64,000 bases of DNA from Paracoccaceae bacterium (GCA_028874915.1 JAPPHA010000032.1:105176-169175); one strand, 5' to 3'; positions 9,998 to 19,416 are shown, numbered from the stretch's first letter. The notes: a model not told the origin generated them from the letters alone. Translations and numbers: made by a program.

Positions 9998-10060
9998 CGC
10001 ACTGACCCTGGAGATTCTCGGTGATCGATTCCGGGCATTCCGGTTCGGGATTTGCAGTCG

Positions 10061-10651
10061 CTAGAGAAAAACCATACCGGCAGAGGCCGCCAGACAAAAC
10101 GCCATTGTCCCCATGAACACACGCCAGTCGGCTGGTGTTGTCAGAAAGCGACGGAGATACGATCCCGTAGCCGTCCACAGGATGCAAACTGCCAGATTCA
10201 CGGAACCAAAGGCTGTCGCCAGACGAACGGCCTCTTCGACAGGTGTCAGGCCCTTCGAGAACCCTGCCATTGCCGCCAGCGCAACGGCCCAGATCTTGGG
10301 GTTGACCCACTGGAACAGTACGGCTTCACCAAGACTGAAAGGCCGCGCCCTGTCATCCGCTGAGCCGTGAATTTCGGACCGGTACAACCCCCAGGCCATC
10401 CAAACGATCCAGATGGCAGCGCCGATCCGAGCCGCAAGCTGCAGTTCCGGAAAGGAAATCAAGATCGATGCGATTCCAAGGCCGGCGGCGGCGCCTATAA
10501 TCGAAACCCCGATGACGACGCCGAGCATGTGCGAGAGCGTTGCCCGAAACCCGAATCGGGCGCCGAAGGTCGCAAGCAGGATGACATTCGGCCCCGGACT
10601 TGCCATCCCGACGATCAAGAACAGGTAAAGCGGATCGAGGCCGAGCGGCAT
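10061..10651 (-). CDS. LysE/RhtB-family amino acid exporter
   Basis: A 196-residue membrane protein with about six hydrophobic segments. The N-terminal MASPGPNVILLATFGARFGFRA matches the conserved G-x-x-x-PGP signature of LysE/RhtB exporters, and the C-terminal part contains QWVNPKIW, also typical. The family exports amino acids such as lysine, threonine or homoserine, or related metabolites. It lies 63 bases upstream of the ABC exporter gene on the same strand and may share its transcript. The ATG at 10651 agrees with the family start. Confidence 0.9.
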   Translation of the reverse strand: MPLGLDPLYLFLIVGMASPGPNVILLATFGARFGFRATLSHMLGVVIGVSIIGAAAGLGIASILISFPELQLAARIGAAIWIVWMAWGLYRSEIHGSADDRARPFSLGEAVLFQWVNPKIWAVALAAMAGFSKGLTPVEEAVRLATAFGSVNLAVCILWTATGSYLRRFLTTPADWRVFMGTMAFCLAASAGMVFL

Positions 10652-10884
10652 CAGCCCCTGGCCCGGGCCAAGGCTGGTCCGCCGCCGACGTACCCCGCCC
10701 TGCGACCGGCAAATGAGAGGCCGGAATTCCTTCGGGGCGTTTGTTCGGAGCTGCCGACGACGGCATTTCCAACGGAGATCGCCACAGGGAGCGTCCGGCG
10801 AAGTCGGTGGTTGTGCCAGCCCGCATCAGCACGTCCGGGACGTCCGCGGCCGCCTGCGAATCCGGAAACGCAGGGCGTCATCCG

Positions 10885-12087
10885 TCAATCCGGCGACGGT
10901 CCACCGCGTTCCGGCCGGTCCGATGTCTCGCCAAGAAGCCCGCTTCGCGACAGGGTGAATCCGGATTCGATCCACCGCGTTTCGAGGGCGCGCAGCCGCT
11001 CTCCCAAACGTCTTCCCTTCAGATCCGGGCCCAGATCGGCAGCACGGATCGGGAACCGCGCCCTGGACCCGCGTCTGATGTCGGCCATGGCGTCTTCGCC
11101 CGGATGCTCCCGCCCGGACCGGACCGCCCGGAGGAGAACGGCACTTGTCGCGGTCGTCTCCCCTTCCCGGTATCCGAGCCCTGCCGCAGACTCCACCCCA
11201 TCCGCCAGCGCCCCGACCTTCGCAATCCGACCGGCGTCACGGCGGCTGAGCCGCAGGCGGTCACGGGACCCCGAGAGGGCAGCAAGTCGGCTCCACCAGC
11301 AGGGGTCGAGTCCGAGCCGCCGCTCCATGGCCACAAACGTCGCCAGAGTTGCAGGCGTGGCGCCCGGCAGGATTCGGCCAAGCACGCCGCAGCCGTCCAT
11401 GGCAGCCACCGAAGAGACCGGATCCTCGGCCGTGAGAAGCTTGACGACCTCCGCCGTCACTCGTTCACCGGAGAGCCGGTCGATTCCGGGCGCCAGCGCC
11501 CGGCAGGCCGCAAGCGCCTCCATATCCAACGGCCAACGGCGGTCGCCATAGGCAGCAAGAAAGCGGAAGTAGCGAAGTATCCGAAGGAAGTCCTCGCGAA
11601 TCCGCTCGCCGGCATCGCCGATGAACCGAACCCGACCATCAAGGAGATCGCCAGTGCCAAGAAGCGGGTCGTACACCCGGCCGGCCGCGTCGGCATAGAG
11701 GGCGTTCATGGTGAAGTCCCGGCGCCGTGCATCCGCTTCCATCGACGTGCCGAAGGCGACCGTCGCGTGCCGGCCATCGGTCTCGACGTCGCTCCGGAAG
11801 GTCGTGACCTCAATGTTCCGGCCGCCCAGAATGAGCCGGATGCTGCCGTGATCGATCCCGAGCGGGAGAACCCGAATCCCCTCTGCCTCGGCGATCGCGA
11901 CACCGTCGGCTGGACGGGCGTCTGTGGCGACGTCGACGTCGGAGACCGGCCGACCGAGAATTGCATCCCGGACGCAGCCGCCGACGAGATAGGCGGCCTT
12001 TCCTGCACGGCTGAACGCGCCGAGAACCAACTGGACCGGGGGTGACGCGAGCCAGTCGCCGGTAATCCGGTCACGGGCCGGTGCCAT
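10885..12087 (-). CDS. cca: CCA tRNA nucleotidyltransferase / poly(A) polymerase family
   Basis: A 400-residue class II nucleotidyltransferase that adds or repairs the CCA end of tRNAs (or adenylates RNA). The catalytic domain shows YLVGGCVRDAILGR near residue 30 and the SDVDVATDA carboxylate motif just after, then RRDFTMNALYAD near 115 and GERIREDFLRILRYFRF near 155, all diagnostic. The start at 12087 places the motif at the usual distance and gives a 17-base overlap with the Nudix gene upstream; a longer frame is open but is antisense-like arginine-rich sequence. Hsp33-Nudix-CCA overlap in series and form one operon. Confidence 0.94.
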   Translation of the reverse strand: MAPARDRITGDWLASPPVQLVLGAFSRAGKAAYLVGGCVRDAILGRPVSDVDVATDARPADGVAIAEAEGIRVLPLGIDHGSIRLILGGRNIEVTTFRSDVETDGRHATVAFGTSMEADARRRDFTMNALYADAAGRVYDPLLGTGDLLDGRVRFIGDAGERIREDFLRILRYFRFLAAYGDRRWPLDMEALAACRALAPGIDRLSGERVTAEVVKLLTAEDPVSSVAAMDGCGVLGRILPGATPATLATFVAMERRLGLDPCWWSRLAALSGSRDRLRLSRRDAGRIAKVGALADGVESAAGLGYREGETTATSAVLLRAVRSGREHPGEDAMADIRRGSRARFPIRAADLGPDLKGRRLGERLRALETRWIESGFTLSRSGLLGETSDRPERGGPSPD

Positions 12088-12790
12088 GTTCCGTCCCGAC
12101 GCAGGCAACAAGCATCCGGAGCATGCGGGCCGTCGCACCCCAGATGTAGTGAGGACCGTAAGGAACAGTGTAGTACAGCCGCCTCTCGCCCCGCCAATCC
12201 CGGGCGGCGATCCGATAATTCCCGGGGTCCAGGACGTGGGCGAGCGGCACCTCGAATACCTCCTCCACCTCACCAGAGAAAGGCCCCGGCCGGCAGGGAC
12301 CGGCGACGATGCCGATCACAGGGGTGACCCGGAAACCCGTCACGGTGACATGGTCGGGAATTGTTCCGATGACATCCACGGCCTCGGGGTCCAGACCGAT
12401 TTCCTCCCTGGCCTCCCGGAGCGCCGCTGCAACCGGTCCCGAATCGGATGTCTCGATCTTTCCGCCCGGGAAGGCCACCTGCCCGGGGTGGTGTTTCAGG
12501 AATTCCGGGCGCCGGGTGAGGATGACTTTACCGCCGCCCGGCCGGAAAACGACCGGGATCAGGACCGCCGCCGGACGCAAGCGGGATGATGTCGGACGAC
12601 CGGATCCCGGGTTGAGATCAAAATCGCTCGACGCCGCCCGGCCATGATCGTGGGCCAGGGCCACTCGCAGGACGGCCGGCGAGTCGATGGCGGCAACCCG
12701 GACCGGGCTCCCGTGGTCGACCTTTCGTGTCGGATCCGGTTGGAGATGGCCACGGACGGCCGCGGCCGCGCCGCCACTCGGAAGGGTCAC
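12071..12790 (-). CDS. Nudix hydrolase of the CoA pyrophosphatase (NudL) type
   Basis: A 239-residue Nudix enzyme. The UPF0035-type signature GQVAFPGGKIE precedes the Nudix box ending in AALREAREEIGL, around residues 100-135. Enzymes of this type hydrolyse CoA or nucleoside diphosphate derivatives. No ATG exists before the catalytic box; I chose GTG at 12790, which overlaps the Hsp33 stop codon in a GTGA arrangement typical of translational coupling. An N-terminal stretch of about 80 residues precedes the domain and is only partly conserved in character. The 3' end overlaps the CCA transferase start, consistent with a tightly packed operon. Confidence 0.9.
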   Translation of the reverse strand: MTLPSGGAAAAVRGHLQPDPTRKVDHGSPVRVAAIDSPAVLRVALAHDHGRAASSDFDLNPGSGRPTSSRLRPAAVLIPVVFRPGGGKVILTRRPEFLKHHPGQVAFPGGKIETSDSGPVAAALREAREEIGLDPEAVDVIGTIPDHVTVTGFRVTPVIGIVAGPCRPGPFSGEVEEVFEVPLAHVLDPGNYRIAARDWRGERRLYYTVPYGPHYIWGATARMLRMLVACVGTEHGTGP

Positions 12791-13827
12791 CGCACGGCCT
12801 CGAAACCGAGTGTCTCCGGGGCGAATTCGTAATGGGCTCCGCAGAACTGGCAATCGGCCGTCACCATGCCGTCGTCATTCACCATCGTCCGGATGTCCCG
12901 AGCCGAATAGATCGACAGGGACCGGCGGACTGTTTCCGGGGAACAGCTGCATCCAAAGGCAACCGGCGAGGCCGTGGAGACCTGCGGACGCTCGGAACCG
13001 AACCGTCGGAACACGAGCTGATCCGGCGGCAGGGACGGTTCGATCAACTCGCTGTCGGAGACACTGTCGAAGCTAAGGCCCAGCCGGGACCAGGGCGCCT
13101 CCTGAGGCCGGGATGCACCGGCGCCATTGGTCCGAAACCCATGCTCCGGCTTTTCCAAGGGCGTCAACGGTGATTCCGCGGTTCCGGTCCCGGCATCAGG
13201 CAGCCGCTGCAGCATCAGTCCGCCGCCCTGCCAACAGCCGCCGGGCCCGTCGCGGGAGCCGGAAGGACCGGTGTTTCCGCAGGATGGCGCCCGGTCGGAG
13301 ACCGCCACTCTCAGCCGGGTCGGCAGCTGTTCCGACTGCTGGAAGAACGTTTCCGCGCTTTCGGCCAGAGACCGTCCCGAAAGTGGCGAAATCCCCTGGT
13401 AGGGACGGGTATCCGTTCCCTGGTCGATAACGACGGCGAAGTAGCCCTGTCCGAGGAGGGAAAGCCCCGGCCGCGCATCCGGATTGACGCGGGTTTCGTC
13501 GAAGCCTGCGTAGGCGCGGAGCCTTCCGGCTTCACCGGGGTTGGCGGGCGCCACGTAGTCGGTGGCGATGAGCCGGACCGGGCCGTCTCCCCGGATCTGG
13601 AGAGAGAGTTTCCATCGCAGCTTGATCGCATGCCCGATCAGGGCCGTGATCAGGACAGCCTCTGCCGTCAGGGTCGAGATGGCAGGAGGAAACGTCCGAT
13701 GGGCAAAGACGGCATCAAGGCTGGCACCCAGGCGGACCAGGCGGCCGCGGGCCCCCGGGCGGTCGAGCCGGAACGGCAGGACAAGGTCCCCGGAACCGGC
13801 TTCGGCGGAACTCACGGCAATGGTCAT
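12787..13827 (-). CDS. hslO: Hsp33 redox-regulated chaperonin
   Basis: A 346-residue Hsp33 homologue, a cytoplasmic holdase activated by oxidation. The C-terminal zinc-binding cysteines are present as FGCSCSPE and ADCQFCGAHYEF, the CxC and CxxC pairs whose oxidation unlocks the chaperone. The core LSLQIRGDGPVRLIATDY motif lies near residue 80. A loop around residues 190-240, rich in glycine and including two extra cysteines (SCGNTG and GGCWQGG), is longer than in E. coli Hsp33. The ATG at 13827 gives the usual N-terminus. It heads the Hsp33-Nudix-CCA operon. Confidence 0.94.
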   Translation of the reverse strand: MTIAVSSAEAGSGDLVLPFRLDRPGARGRLVRLGASLDAVFAHRTFPPAISTLTAEAVLITALIGHAIKLRWKLSLQIRGDGPVRLIATDYVAPANPGEAGRLRAYAGFDETRVNPDARPGLSLLGQGYFAVVIDQGTDTRPYQGISPLSGRSLAESAETFFQQSEQLPTRLRVAVSDRAPSCGNTGPSGSRDGPGGCWQGGGLMLQRLPDAGTGTAESPLTPLEKPEHGFRTNGAGASRPQEAPWSRLGLSFDSVSDSELIEPSLPPDQLVFRRFGSERPQVSTASPVAFGCSCSPETVRRSLSIYSARDIRTMVNDDGMVTADCQFCGAHYEFAPETLGFEAVR

Positions 13828-13941
13828 GGTTGGATCCCGGCGCGACACCCGCCGTCTGTTACTCCCATCGGCCTGCCGTGACAATCGACCGGCACCAGGC
13901 GGGCATGGCGTCCGGCAAGGAACCCCTGCATGGCGCTGGAC

Positions 13942-14550
13942 TTACGGTTCCGACCCGTCCGGTTCCTGTTTCCGGGCCGAGTTCAGCGTGGAAGATCCGG
14001 CGCGTGCGCCCGCCCCCGACCGTCTCCAGACCGTCACGGTTTCGCCTGGCGGTGTCCGTGAAACCTCGACAAGCCGGGCAAGATCGATTCCGGGCAGGGC
14101 TGCGAAGGCATCAAACAGCTGATCGGCGCCAATGGCAGAAATCGGTATCGTCACCGGCGGCCGTCCGGTCGCCGAGCGGTCAAGAACCCAGCAGAGGCCC
14201 AACCCCTCGCTGCCCCGGATGTCGATGCGTTCCAGCCTTTCGAGTGACAGAATTGCGAGTCCTTCGGAACCGAAGACACGGATCTCCCGTTCATCGACCT
14301 CGACCGTGCTGCGTCCACCGGCCGGCCACCAGGACTCAAGGCGGCGGAATAGCCGCATCCTCTGTGCAAAGGCCACGGTGGTCATCGAAGCGCCCAGACC
14401 CAAGGCCAGCCCCAGACCGGACAACGGCAGGTCGCCGGAGCGGAAGCCCCGGACGGTCAGCCAGACTCCGGCGATCAGCACACCAAGCGCCAGAAGGATT
14501 CCCTTCCACCGGTCGAGACCCGCGACGGCTTCCGGCCGAAAAAAACCCAT
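13942..14550 (-). CDS. Hypothetical membrane protein with two N-terminal TM segments
   Basis: A 202-residue protein of unknown function. From ATG 14550 it begins MGFFRPEAVAGLDRW, then has two hydrophobic segments (about residues 16-35 and 42-60), followed by a soluble beta-rich region with STVEVDEREIRVFG, reminiscent of the small bacterial PH-like domains that follow paired TM helices. That resemblance is only structural in feel and I would not assign a family. It lies 13 bases downstream of rsmE on the same strand, so probably co-transcribed with it. No signal peptide or catalytic motif was seen. Confidence 0.65.
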   Translation of the reverse strand: MGFFRPEAVAGLDRWKGILLALGVLIAGVWLTVRGFRSGDLPLSGLGLALGLGASMTTVAFAQRMRLFRRLESWWPAGGRSTVEVDEREIRVFGSEGLAILSLERLERIDIRGSEGLGLCWVLDRSATGRPPVTIPISAIGADQLFDAFAALPGIDLARLVEVSRTPPGETVTVWRRSGAGARAGSSTLNSARKQEPDGSEP

Positions 14551-14563
14551 TGGGTCGGCGCTC

Positions 14564-15349
14564 CTAACAGATCCCGGGGTCGGACGCAGGGACCGGTTCC
14601 GATCCACGACGCCAGTCGCCGAGGCTGTTCTGCCAGAGAGTGATCGCTGCAACTGCCGCCGTATCGGCCCTCAGCAGTCTCGGACCGAGGCTGACGGGGT
14701 GGCTTGCCGGAAGGCGCCGGACACGTTCGGCTTCGTCGGCCGAAAACCCGCCGGCCGGACCGATCAGGATCGCCCACTTTCCCGCCGGCTCGGCAGCGAA
14801 CCGGTCGAGACCGTCGTCCGGCCGGTCACGGCACCTCTCGTCGCAGAACATCAACCGCCGGTCGTCCGGCCAGTTGTCGAGCACCGCCAACAATGGCTGA
14901 AGGGGCGCGATCGGCGGGACCCAGGTTCCGAGACACTGTTCGGCCGCTTCGATAGCATGCGCCTGAAGGCGCGCCACCGGCAACCGGGCGGCCGGCGTAA
15001 ACGCAGTCCGGATCGGAAAGAGTTTCCGGACCCCGAGTTCCGTCGCCTTTTCGACGATGAAATCCGTTCGGGCCTTGGTGATCGGCGCGAACAGTAGCCA
15101 AAGATCCGGCGGCATGCGCTGCGGTGCGGTCCGGTGAAGACAGTATGCGATTGCGGACTTGCGGCCCTGTCGGGTGACATCCGCCTGCCACTCTCCGTCC
15201 GACCCGTTGAACAGATGAACGGCCGTCCCCGACCGACAGCGCATGACCGAGAACAGATAATGTGACTGTGCGGCAGTCAGGGGTATCCGTTCCCCAACCC
15301 CCAGTGGTCCTTCGACATGGAGTCGGATATTGGCGTTCAAGGATGCCAT
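14564..15349 (-). CDS. rsmE: 16S rRNA (uracil1498-N3)-methyltransferase RsmE
   Basis: A 261-residue SPOUT methyltransferase that methylates U1498 of 16S rRNA using S-adenosylmethionine. Diagnostic segments are AAQSHYLFSVMRCR near residue 25, ITKARTDFIVEKATELGV near 90, and the trefoil-knot SAM site IGPAGGFSADEAE near 205 followed by VSLGPRLLRADTAAVAAI. The ATG at 15349 (MASLNANIRL) fits the family. Immediately upstream, within about 10 bases, ends a decayed TnpB gene whose right end abuts this gene. The 3' neighbour is the membrane protein at 13942. Confidence 0.94.
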   Translation of the reverse strand: MASLNANIRLHVEGPLGVGERIPLTAAQSHYLFSVMRCRSGTAVHLFNGSDGEWQADVTRQGRKSAIAYCLHRTAPQRMPPDLWLLFAPITKARTDFIVEKATELGVRKLFPIRTAFTPAARLPVARLQAHAIEAAEQCLGTWVPPIAPLQPLLAVLDNWPDDRRLMFCDERCRDRPDDGLDRFAAEPAGKWAILIGPAGGFSADEAERVRRLPASHPVSLGPRLLRADTAAVAAITLWQNSLGDWRRGSEPVPASDPGIC

Positions 15350-15357
15350 CGCCTCCA

Positions 15358-15403
15358 GACTATAACATCTTCCCCGCCCAGATGGCCGGGGATTTCCAGG
15401 AGG
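15358..15403 (-). mobile_element. Right-end / omega-RNA-like hairpin of the IS200/IS605 relic
   Basis: Read on the minus strand, GGAAATCCCCGGCC is followed by GGGCGGGGAAGATGTT. This hairpin with a GGAA-T-CCCC 5' arm and a GGGGAxGATGT 3' flank resembles the right ends and omega-RNA 3' scaffolds I know from IS605-type elements. It overlaps the tnpB stop codon, the usual location. The element edge would then lie within about 10 bases of the rsmE start. Confidence 0.6.
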
Positions 15404-15900
15404 CCCGGGCCGCTTGAACGGCTCGCGCATCATCATCGGCCCGTCGGCGCGGTTCCACGCCCGGCGAATTTCCCCGGTCGAGAATGTTGACCGCCGCGTT
15501 GCGATCGGCATGGTCCCTGTACCCACACGCAGTGCAAACGATGACCGCCTGGCTTTCGTGGCTCCGCCCGTCCACGGTCCCGCAGGACGCACAGGTCCGA
15601 GAGATGTACGACGGGTCGGCCGACACGAAACGCGCCGCCTTGCAGGCCAGCATCGCCTGGATCCGGCGCCACCCGACGTTGAGGATTGCGCGGTTCAACC
15701 TGCGCTTCCGGGCCACGCGCGTGCCCGGCGCCTCAATGGGACCATTCGACGAGCGTCTCATGTTCTTCGTACGCAGCCTCTCGACCACAATGCTGCCGTT
15801 ACGGCGGGTTATGTCCATGGCGGCACCATGCGCCGAGTGCTTGCCCTCCCGCGCCTGTATCACGTCTTGGAGGTTGTCGCCGGTTCCGGCGCGGTCGTTC
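15360..15900 (-). pseudogene. C-terminal remnant of an IS200/IS605-family TnpB (RNA-guided nuclease)
   Basis: The minus-strand frame encodes the last third of TnpB: SIVVERLRTKNM (RuvC-II glutamate), RLNRAILNVGWRRIQAML, the zinc ribbon with CASCG and CTACG pairs, and DHADRNAAVNIL with the RuvC-III aspartate. The first half, including the RuvC-I aspartate, is missing; the frame is open upstream to 16079 but is not TnpB-like there. So the protein cannot be an active nuclease. The stop overlaps an end-like hairpin at 15370-15398. No transposase TnpA is present. It sits between rsmE and ubiA, both intact. Confidence 0.85.
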
Positions 15901-16073
15901 CGCCAATGGTTACGGCACTGCCCAGGCGAAAGATCCCAGACGGGGCGGCACACCCTGGCGAACAGCGTCATCATGCCCTCCCGCGCCTGGACAGGGAGGG
16001 GAGCATCGGTGGCGCCGCGAAATATCACATCAAGCCATGTAGCGCTGGATTGGCCAGTGTCAAACGGAAGGGC

Positions 16074-16107
16074 GCGCATCCCTCCCCGGCGTGAACGCCG
16101 GAGTTCC
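16074..16107 (-). mobile_element. Second IS605-like end hairpin, upstream of ubiA
   Basis: Read on the minus strand, GGAACTCCGGCGTTCACGCC is followed by GGGGAGGGATG. It has a perfect 7-bp stem (16086-16101) and the same GGAA...GGGGA-GATG flanks as the end at 15358-15403, in the same orientation. Two right ends in tandem suggest either two adjacent insertions or a deletion between them. Confidence 0.45.
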
Positions 16108-16121
16108 GGCGCGTAAACCTG

Positions 16122-17174
16122 ATGACCAAGACCCCTGATCCTCCAGCGTCCGAATCCAGGCCCGGTTCAGGCCCGGAGTCGGGCTCGACCAAAGTGCCTC
16201 CGGCGGTTCCGGCCCCGGTTTCTGGCGATGCCGGGGGACGGATCCCGGACGCACCCCCCGGGAACTGGGTGGACCGGTTCAGTCCGGGCTGGTCCAGGCC
16301 ATTTCTGCGGTTGTCGCGAATCGACCGCCCGATCGGAACATGGCTATTGTTGATCCCCTGTTGGTGGGGTCTCCTGCTGGCCGGTCTCGCAGACCCCGGC
16401 GGCGTGAGCCTTCAAGACGGGTTGTTGGCAATCGGGTTCGCCGTCGGCGCTCTCCTCATGCGCGGCGCCGGCTGTACCTGGAACGACATTTCCGATCGTC
16501 ACCTGGATGCTCAGGTCGCCCGCACCCGCACCCGGCCGATTCCCGCCGGAGACGTTTCGGTTACCCGAGCGGTCGTCTGGATGGGGGCGCAGACCCTCGC
16601 CGCCGCCACGATCCTGCTCCTCTTCAATCCCTTCGCCCGGTGGCTCTGCCTGGCAGCATTGATTCCCGCCGCCGTCTACCCCTTTGCCAAGCGGTTTACC
16701 TGGTGGCCGCAGGTCTTTCTGGGGATCGCCTTCAACTGGGGGGCTCTCCTGGGCTGGGCCGCTCACGCCGGCAGCCTGTCGACGCCACCCGCCCTGCTCT
16801 ACGGTGCCGGCATCTGCTGGACACTCTTCTACGATACGATCTACGCCCATCAGGATCGGAGCGACGATGTCCCGGCCGGCAACCGGTCCACTGCCCTGCT
16901 CTTCGGCCGACGGACAAAGACTTGGCTCGTCGGGTTCGGAACGGCAACCGTCGGGTTGATGGCCCTGGCCGTGACACAGGCCCTGTCTCCGGAAGCGGAC
17001 ACCGCCACCCGGATCCTGGCCACATTCGGCGTCGCCGGATTCGCCGTCCACCTTGGCCGCCAGCTTTGGCGGCTCGATATCGACAGCCCGGAAGTCTGCT
17101 TGCGCCTGTTCCAGTCCAACCGGAACGCCGGACTGATTCCGGTCGGACTGTTTGTCGCCGCCGCCGTTCTGTAA
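16122..17174 (+). CDS. ubiA: 4-hydroxybenzoate polyprenyltransferase UbiA
   Basis: A 350-residue membrane prenyltransferase for ubiquinone synthesis, attaching the polyprenyl tail to 4-hydroxybenzoate. The first Asp-rich motif NDISDRHLDAQVARTRTRP lies around residues 125-143 and the second, DTIYAHQDRSDD, around 240-251; the many TM helices between are typical. The first 50 residues are a proline- and serine-rich extension before the conserved LSRIDRPIGTWLLLIPCWW helix. The polyprenyl diphosphate donor would come from the synthase at 59652. The gene stands alone just after an IS605-like end. Confidence 0.94.
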   Translation: MTKTPDPPASESRPGSGPESGSTKVPPAVPAPVSGDAGGRIPDAPPGNWVDRFSPGWSRPFLRLSRIDRPIGTWLLLIPCWWGLLLAGLADPGGVSLQDGLLAIGFAVGALLMRGAGCTWNDISDRHLDAQVARTRTRPIPAGDVSVTRAVVWMGAQTLAAATILLLFNPFARWLCLAALIPAAVYPFAKRFTWWPQVFLGIAFNWGALLGWAAHAGSLSTPPALLYGAGICWTLFYDTIYAHQDRSDDVPAGNRSTALLFGRRTKTWLVGFGTATVGLMALAVTQALSPEADTATRILATFGVAGFAVHLGRQLWRLDIDSPEVCLRLFQSNRNAGLIPVGLFVAAAVL

Positions 17175-17356
17175 TCGTCGAGAGGTCGGGATTCCCGACC
17201 TGGCAACCAGACCCCTGACCAACCCGGTTCCTGTTCGTCAATCCCGCCGCCACCCCGATCGGGGCGGTCCCGGAATCTCCCCTGACAGCAACCGTCTGAA
17301 GTGCGGAAAACCGGAGGATACAGCGGCGCAGGTTGAACTTTGCCGTCAAATCGGCA

Positions 17357-19414
17357 ATGACTTCTATCCAGATGAACCGCCGTCTTTCCGCACCCCGGCT
17401 TGGTCCCCCAGCCATCACTGGTCTCGTCTTCCTGCTGGCCGGGGCCGCGTCCTTTGGATTTGCCACATTTGCCGTTGACGAATTCGAGAGGGCCACAGGG
17501 GAATCCCTGGCCCCCTACGTTCGGGCAGCCGGCGGGACATGGGCCGCGGTGGAGGCGGACGGGATGCTCGTCCGAATCACCGGCGAAGCTCCAAGCCCGG
17601 CCGCACGGGAATCTCTCGTCGGCATCATTACCGCATCGGTTTCGCCCGACCGGATCGTTGACGAAAGCGTCATCGCACCCGTCCTCAATGCTGCTTCCGG
17701 ATCCGGCAATCCTCGGGGACTGGATCCGGCCGACTCTCCGCGCCTGACCCTTCTGGCGTTGCGTGAAGGCAACCAGATCGCGCTCGCCGGGCAGGTCGAC
17801 AGCGCGGATCGGCGCCATCACATCCTCCGGACGGTTCGCGATTCCATCGAGACCGCGCAGATCACAGATCTGATTTCGGGACCCGCTACTGGCGGCCGTC
17901 TCGACAACGACAAAGACCGGATGGAGACCTGGGCCGCGGCATTGGCCTACGGGCTCGGCAGCCTGGCCTGGCTTCCTCGTTCCTCGGTGACCGTGAAGCC
18001 GGATCAGGTGACGATCATCGCTGCCGTCGACTCAACCGAGGCAAAGACACAGACGGCTGTCCGGCTCCGTGAAGCGCAACCGGACCGAATCGAGGTCATG
18101 CTGGACATCCGGGCGCCGAGACCGGTCGTCGAAGCGTTTCGGTTCCGCGCCGAACGACTCGGCGGGATCCTGACGGTCGACAAATGCACGGCTGAGGACG
18201 ACGGGGACGTCGACCGGATTCGCGAAGCGGCCCGGGCCGCCGGAACACTGGTTTCGTTCGATTGCATGATCGCACTCGGGTCTCCGCACCCGGACTGGGC
18301 CGGGGTGATCGCCAGCAGCCTGGATGCGCTCACCGAAATCGGGAGCGGGTTCTTGAACATCACCGGCACGGACATACACCTTCGTGCCGGAGCCCGTCCC
18401 GGCGGGACCCCAGGGACGGGCGGCAGCATCGCCGATGCCGAAGACTTACCCGCAGTTATCGACCGCGTCAGCCTGGCCCTGGAAGAGCGCCTCCCGGACC
18501 TGTTTTTCCTGCAGGTGACGTCACCCTCGGACAGCGACACTGTCGTCGCCGAAGGGGATGCCCAGCATGGCAGTGTTCTGGTAACCCTCAGTCCCGAGGG
18601 CCTCGTCCAGCTCGAGGGTTCGGTACCCGATGACCGATCGAGGGAAATGGTCGAGACCTATGCCCGGGCCGTGTTCGGATCGGAACAGGTCCACGACCGG
18701 ACAGAATTGGGTGGCGATCTCCCCATTGGCTGGCCGGTCGCCGTTTTTTCCGGACTTGAGGCCCTGTCGTTCTTGCGCAACGGCGTGCTCACCGTCGCCC
18801 CGGAGTTCATCTCTGTCCGCGGCGTGGGAAACGCCCCGGATTCCGCCGCACGTGTTTCCCGGCTGCTCGAATCCCGGGCGCGCGAATGGGGAGAAGCCGA
18901 GATCGCAGTTGATTTCGTGCCGGGGAGGGCGAAGGTCATCGCAGCGCCGGAACCACCCTCCGGACTGTCACCCGAGGCGTGCGAAAACGAGATTGTCAAC
19001 ATCCTGACCGCCCGGCAGATCACATTCCCTCCGTCGTCTCTGGCCATCGAGGACAACAGCGCCCGGGTAATCGATTCCATCGCCGAAATCCTGGTCCAAT
19101 GTCCGGACGCCCGTTTCGAAGTCCAAGGTTATACCGACAGCTGGGGGAAACCCGACATGAATCAGGCGCTCTCGCTGAACCGGGCCGAAGCGGTGATCGG
19201 TGCCCTGATCGAACGCCGCGTGGTGACCACCGGATTCGTGGCCCGAGGATTCGGCGAGGAGAACCCGATCGCCGACAATTCGACCAGCGAAGGACGACAG
19301 AAGAACCGCCGCATTGCCTTCAAGCTCCTGACGGAGAACGGATCCGAGGCGGCGACTGGTCCGGAACTGGAGACGGCCTCCGGAGAAACGCCGGGTACGA
19401 CAGGCTCGGAGTGA
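17357..19414 (+). CDS. OmpA-family protein with BON-like repeats
   Basis: A 685-residue envelope protein. A single hydrophobic segment near residues 18-38 acts as signal anchor. The middle holds several BON-like repeats (for example VRITGEAPSPAARESL, IALAGQVDSADRRHHIL, VQLEGSVPDDRSREMVE and ISVRGVGNAPDSAARVS). The C-terminal 110 residues form an OmpA peptidoglycan-binding domain with FEVQGYTDSWGKPDMNQALS and GFGEENPIADNSTSEGRQKN. The likely role is to tie membrane to cell wall. I chose ATG 17357; an in-frame TTG lies at 17333. The next gene starts 2 bases after its stop. Confidence 0.82.
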   Translation: MTSIQMNRRLSAPRLGPPAITGLVFLLAGAASFGFATFAVDEFERATGESLAPYVRAAGGTWAAVEADGMLVRITGEAPSPAARESLVGIITASVSPDRIVDESVIAPVLNAASGSGNPRGLDPADSPRLTLLALREGNQIALAGQVDSADRRHHILRTVRDSIETAQITDLISGPATGGRLDNDKDRMETWAAALAYGLGSLAWLPRSSVTVKPDQVTIIAAVDSTEAKTQTAVRLREAQPDRIEVMLDIRAPRPVVEAFRFRAERLGGILTVDKCTAEDDGDVDRIREAARAAGTLVSFDCMIALGSPHPDWAGVIASSLDALTEIGSGFLNITGTDIHLRAGARPGGTPGTGGSIADAEDLPAVIDRVSLALEERLPDLFFLQVTSPSDSDTVVAEGDAQHGSVLVTLSPEGLVQLEGSVPDDRSREMVETYARAVFGSEQVHDRTELGGDLPIGWPVAVFSGLEALSFLRNGVLTVAPEFISVRGVGNAPDSAARVSRLLESRAREWGEAEIAVDFVPGRAKVIAAPEPPSGLSPEACENEIVNILTARQITFPPSSLAIEDNSARVIDSIAEILVQCPDARFEVQGYTDSWGKPDMNQALSLNRAEAVIGALIERRVVTTGFVARGFGEENPIADNSTSEGRQKNRRIAFKLLTENGSEAATGPELETASGETPGTTGSE

Positions 19415-19416
19415 TC

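Noticed and set aside
8651..10024. Plus-strand open frame of 457 codons
   Set aside because: Antisense to the ABC exporter, composition rich in H, R, D and Q without any domain.
10741..12045. Plus-strand open frame of 434 codons
   Set aside because: Antisense to the CCA transferase with its catalytic motifs.
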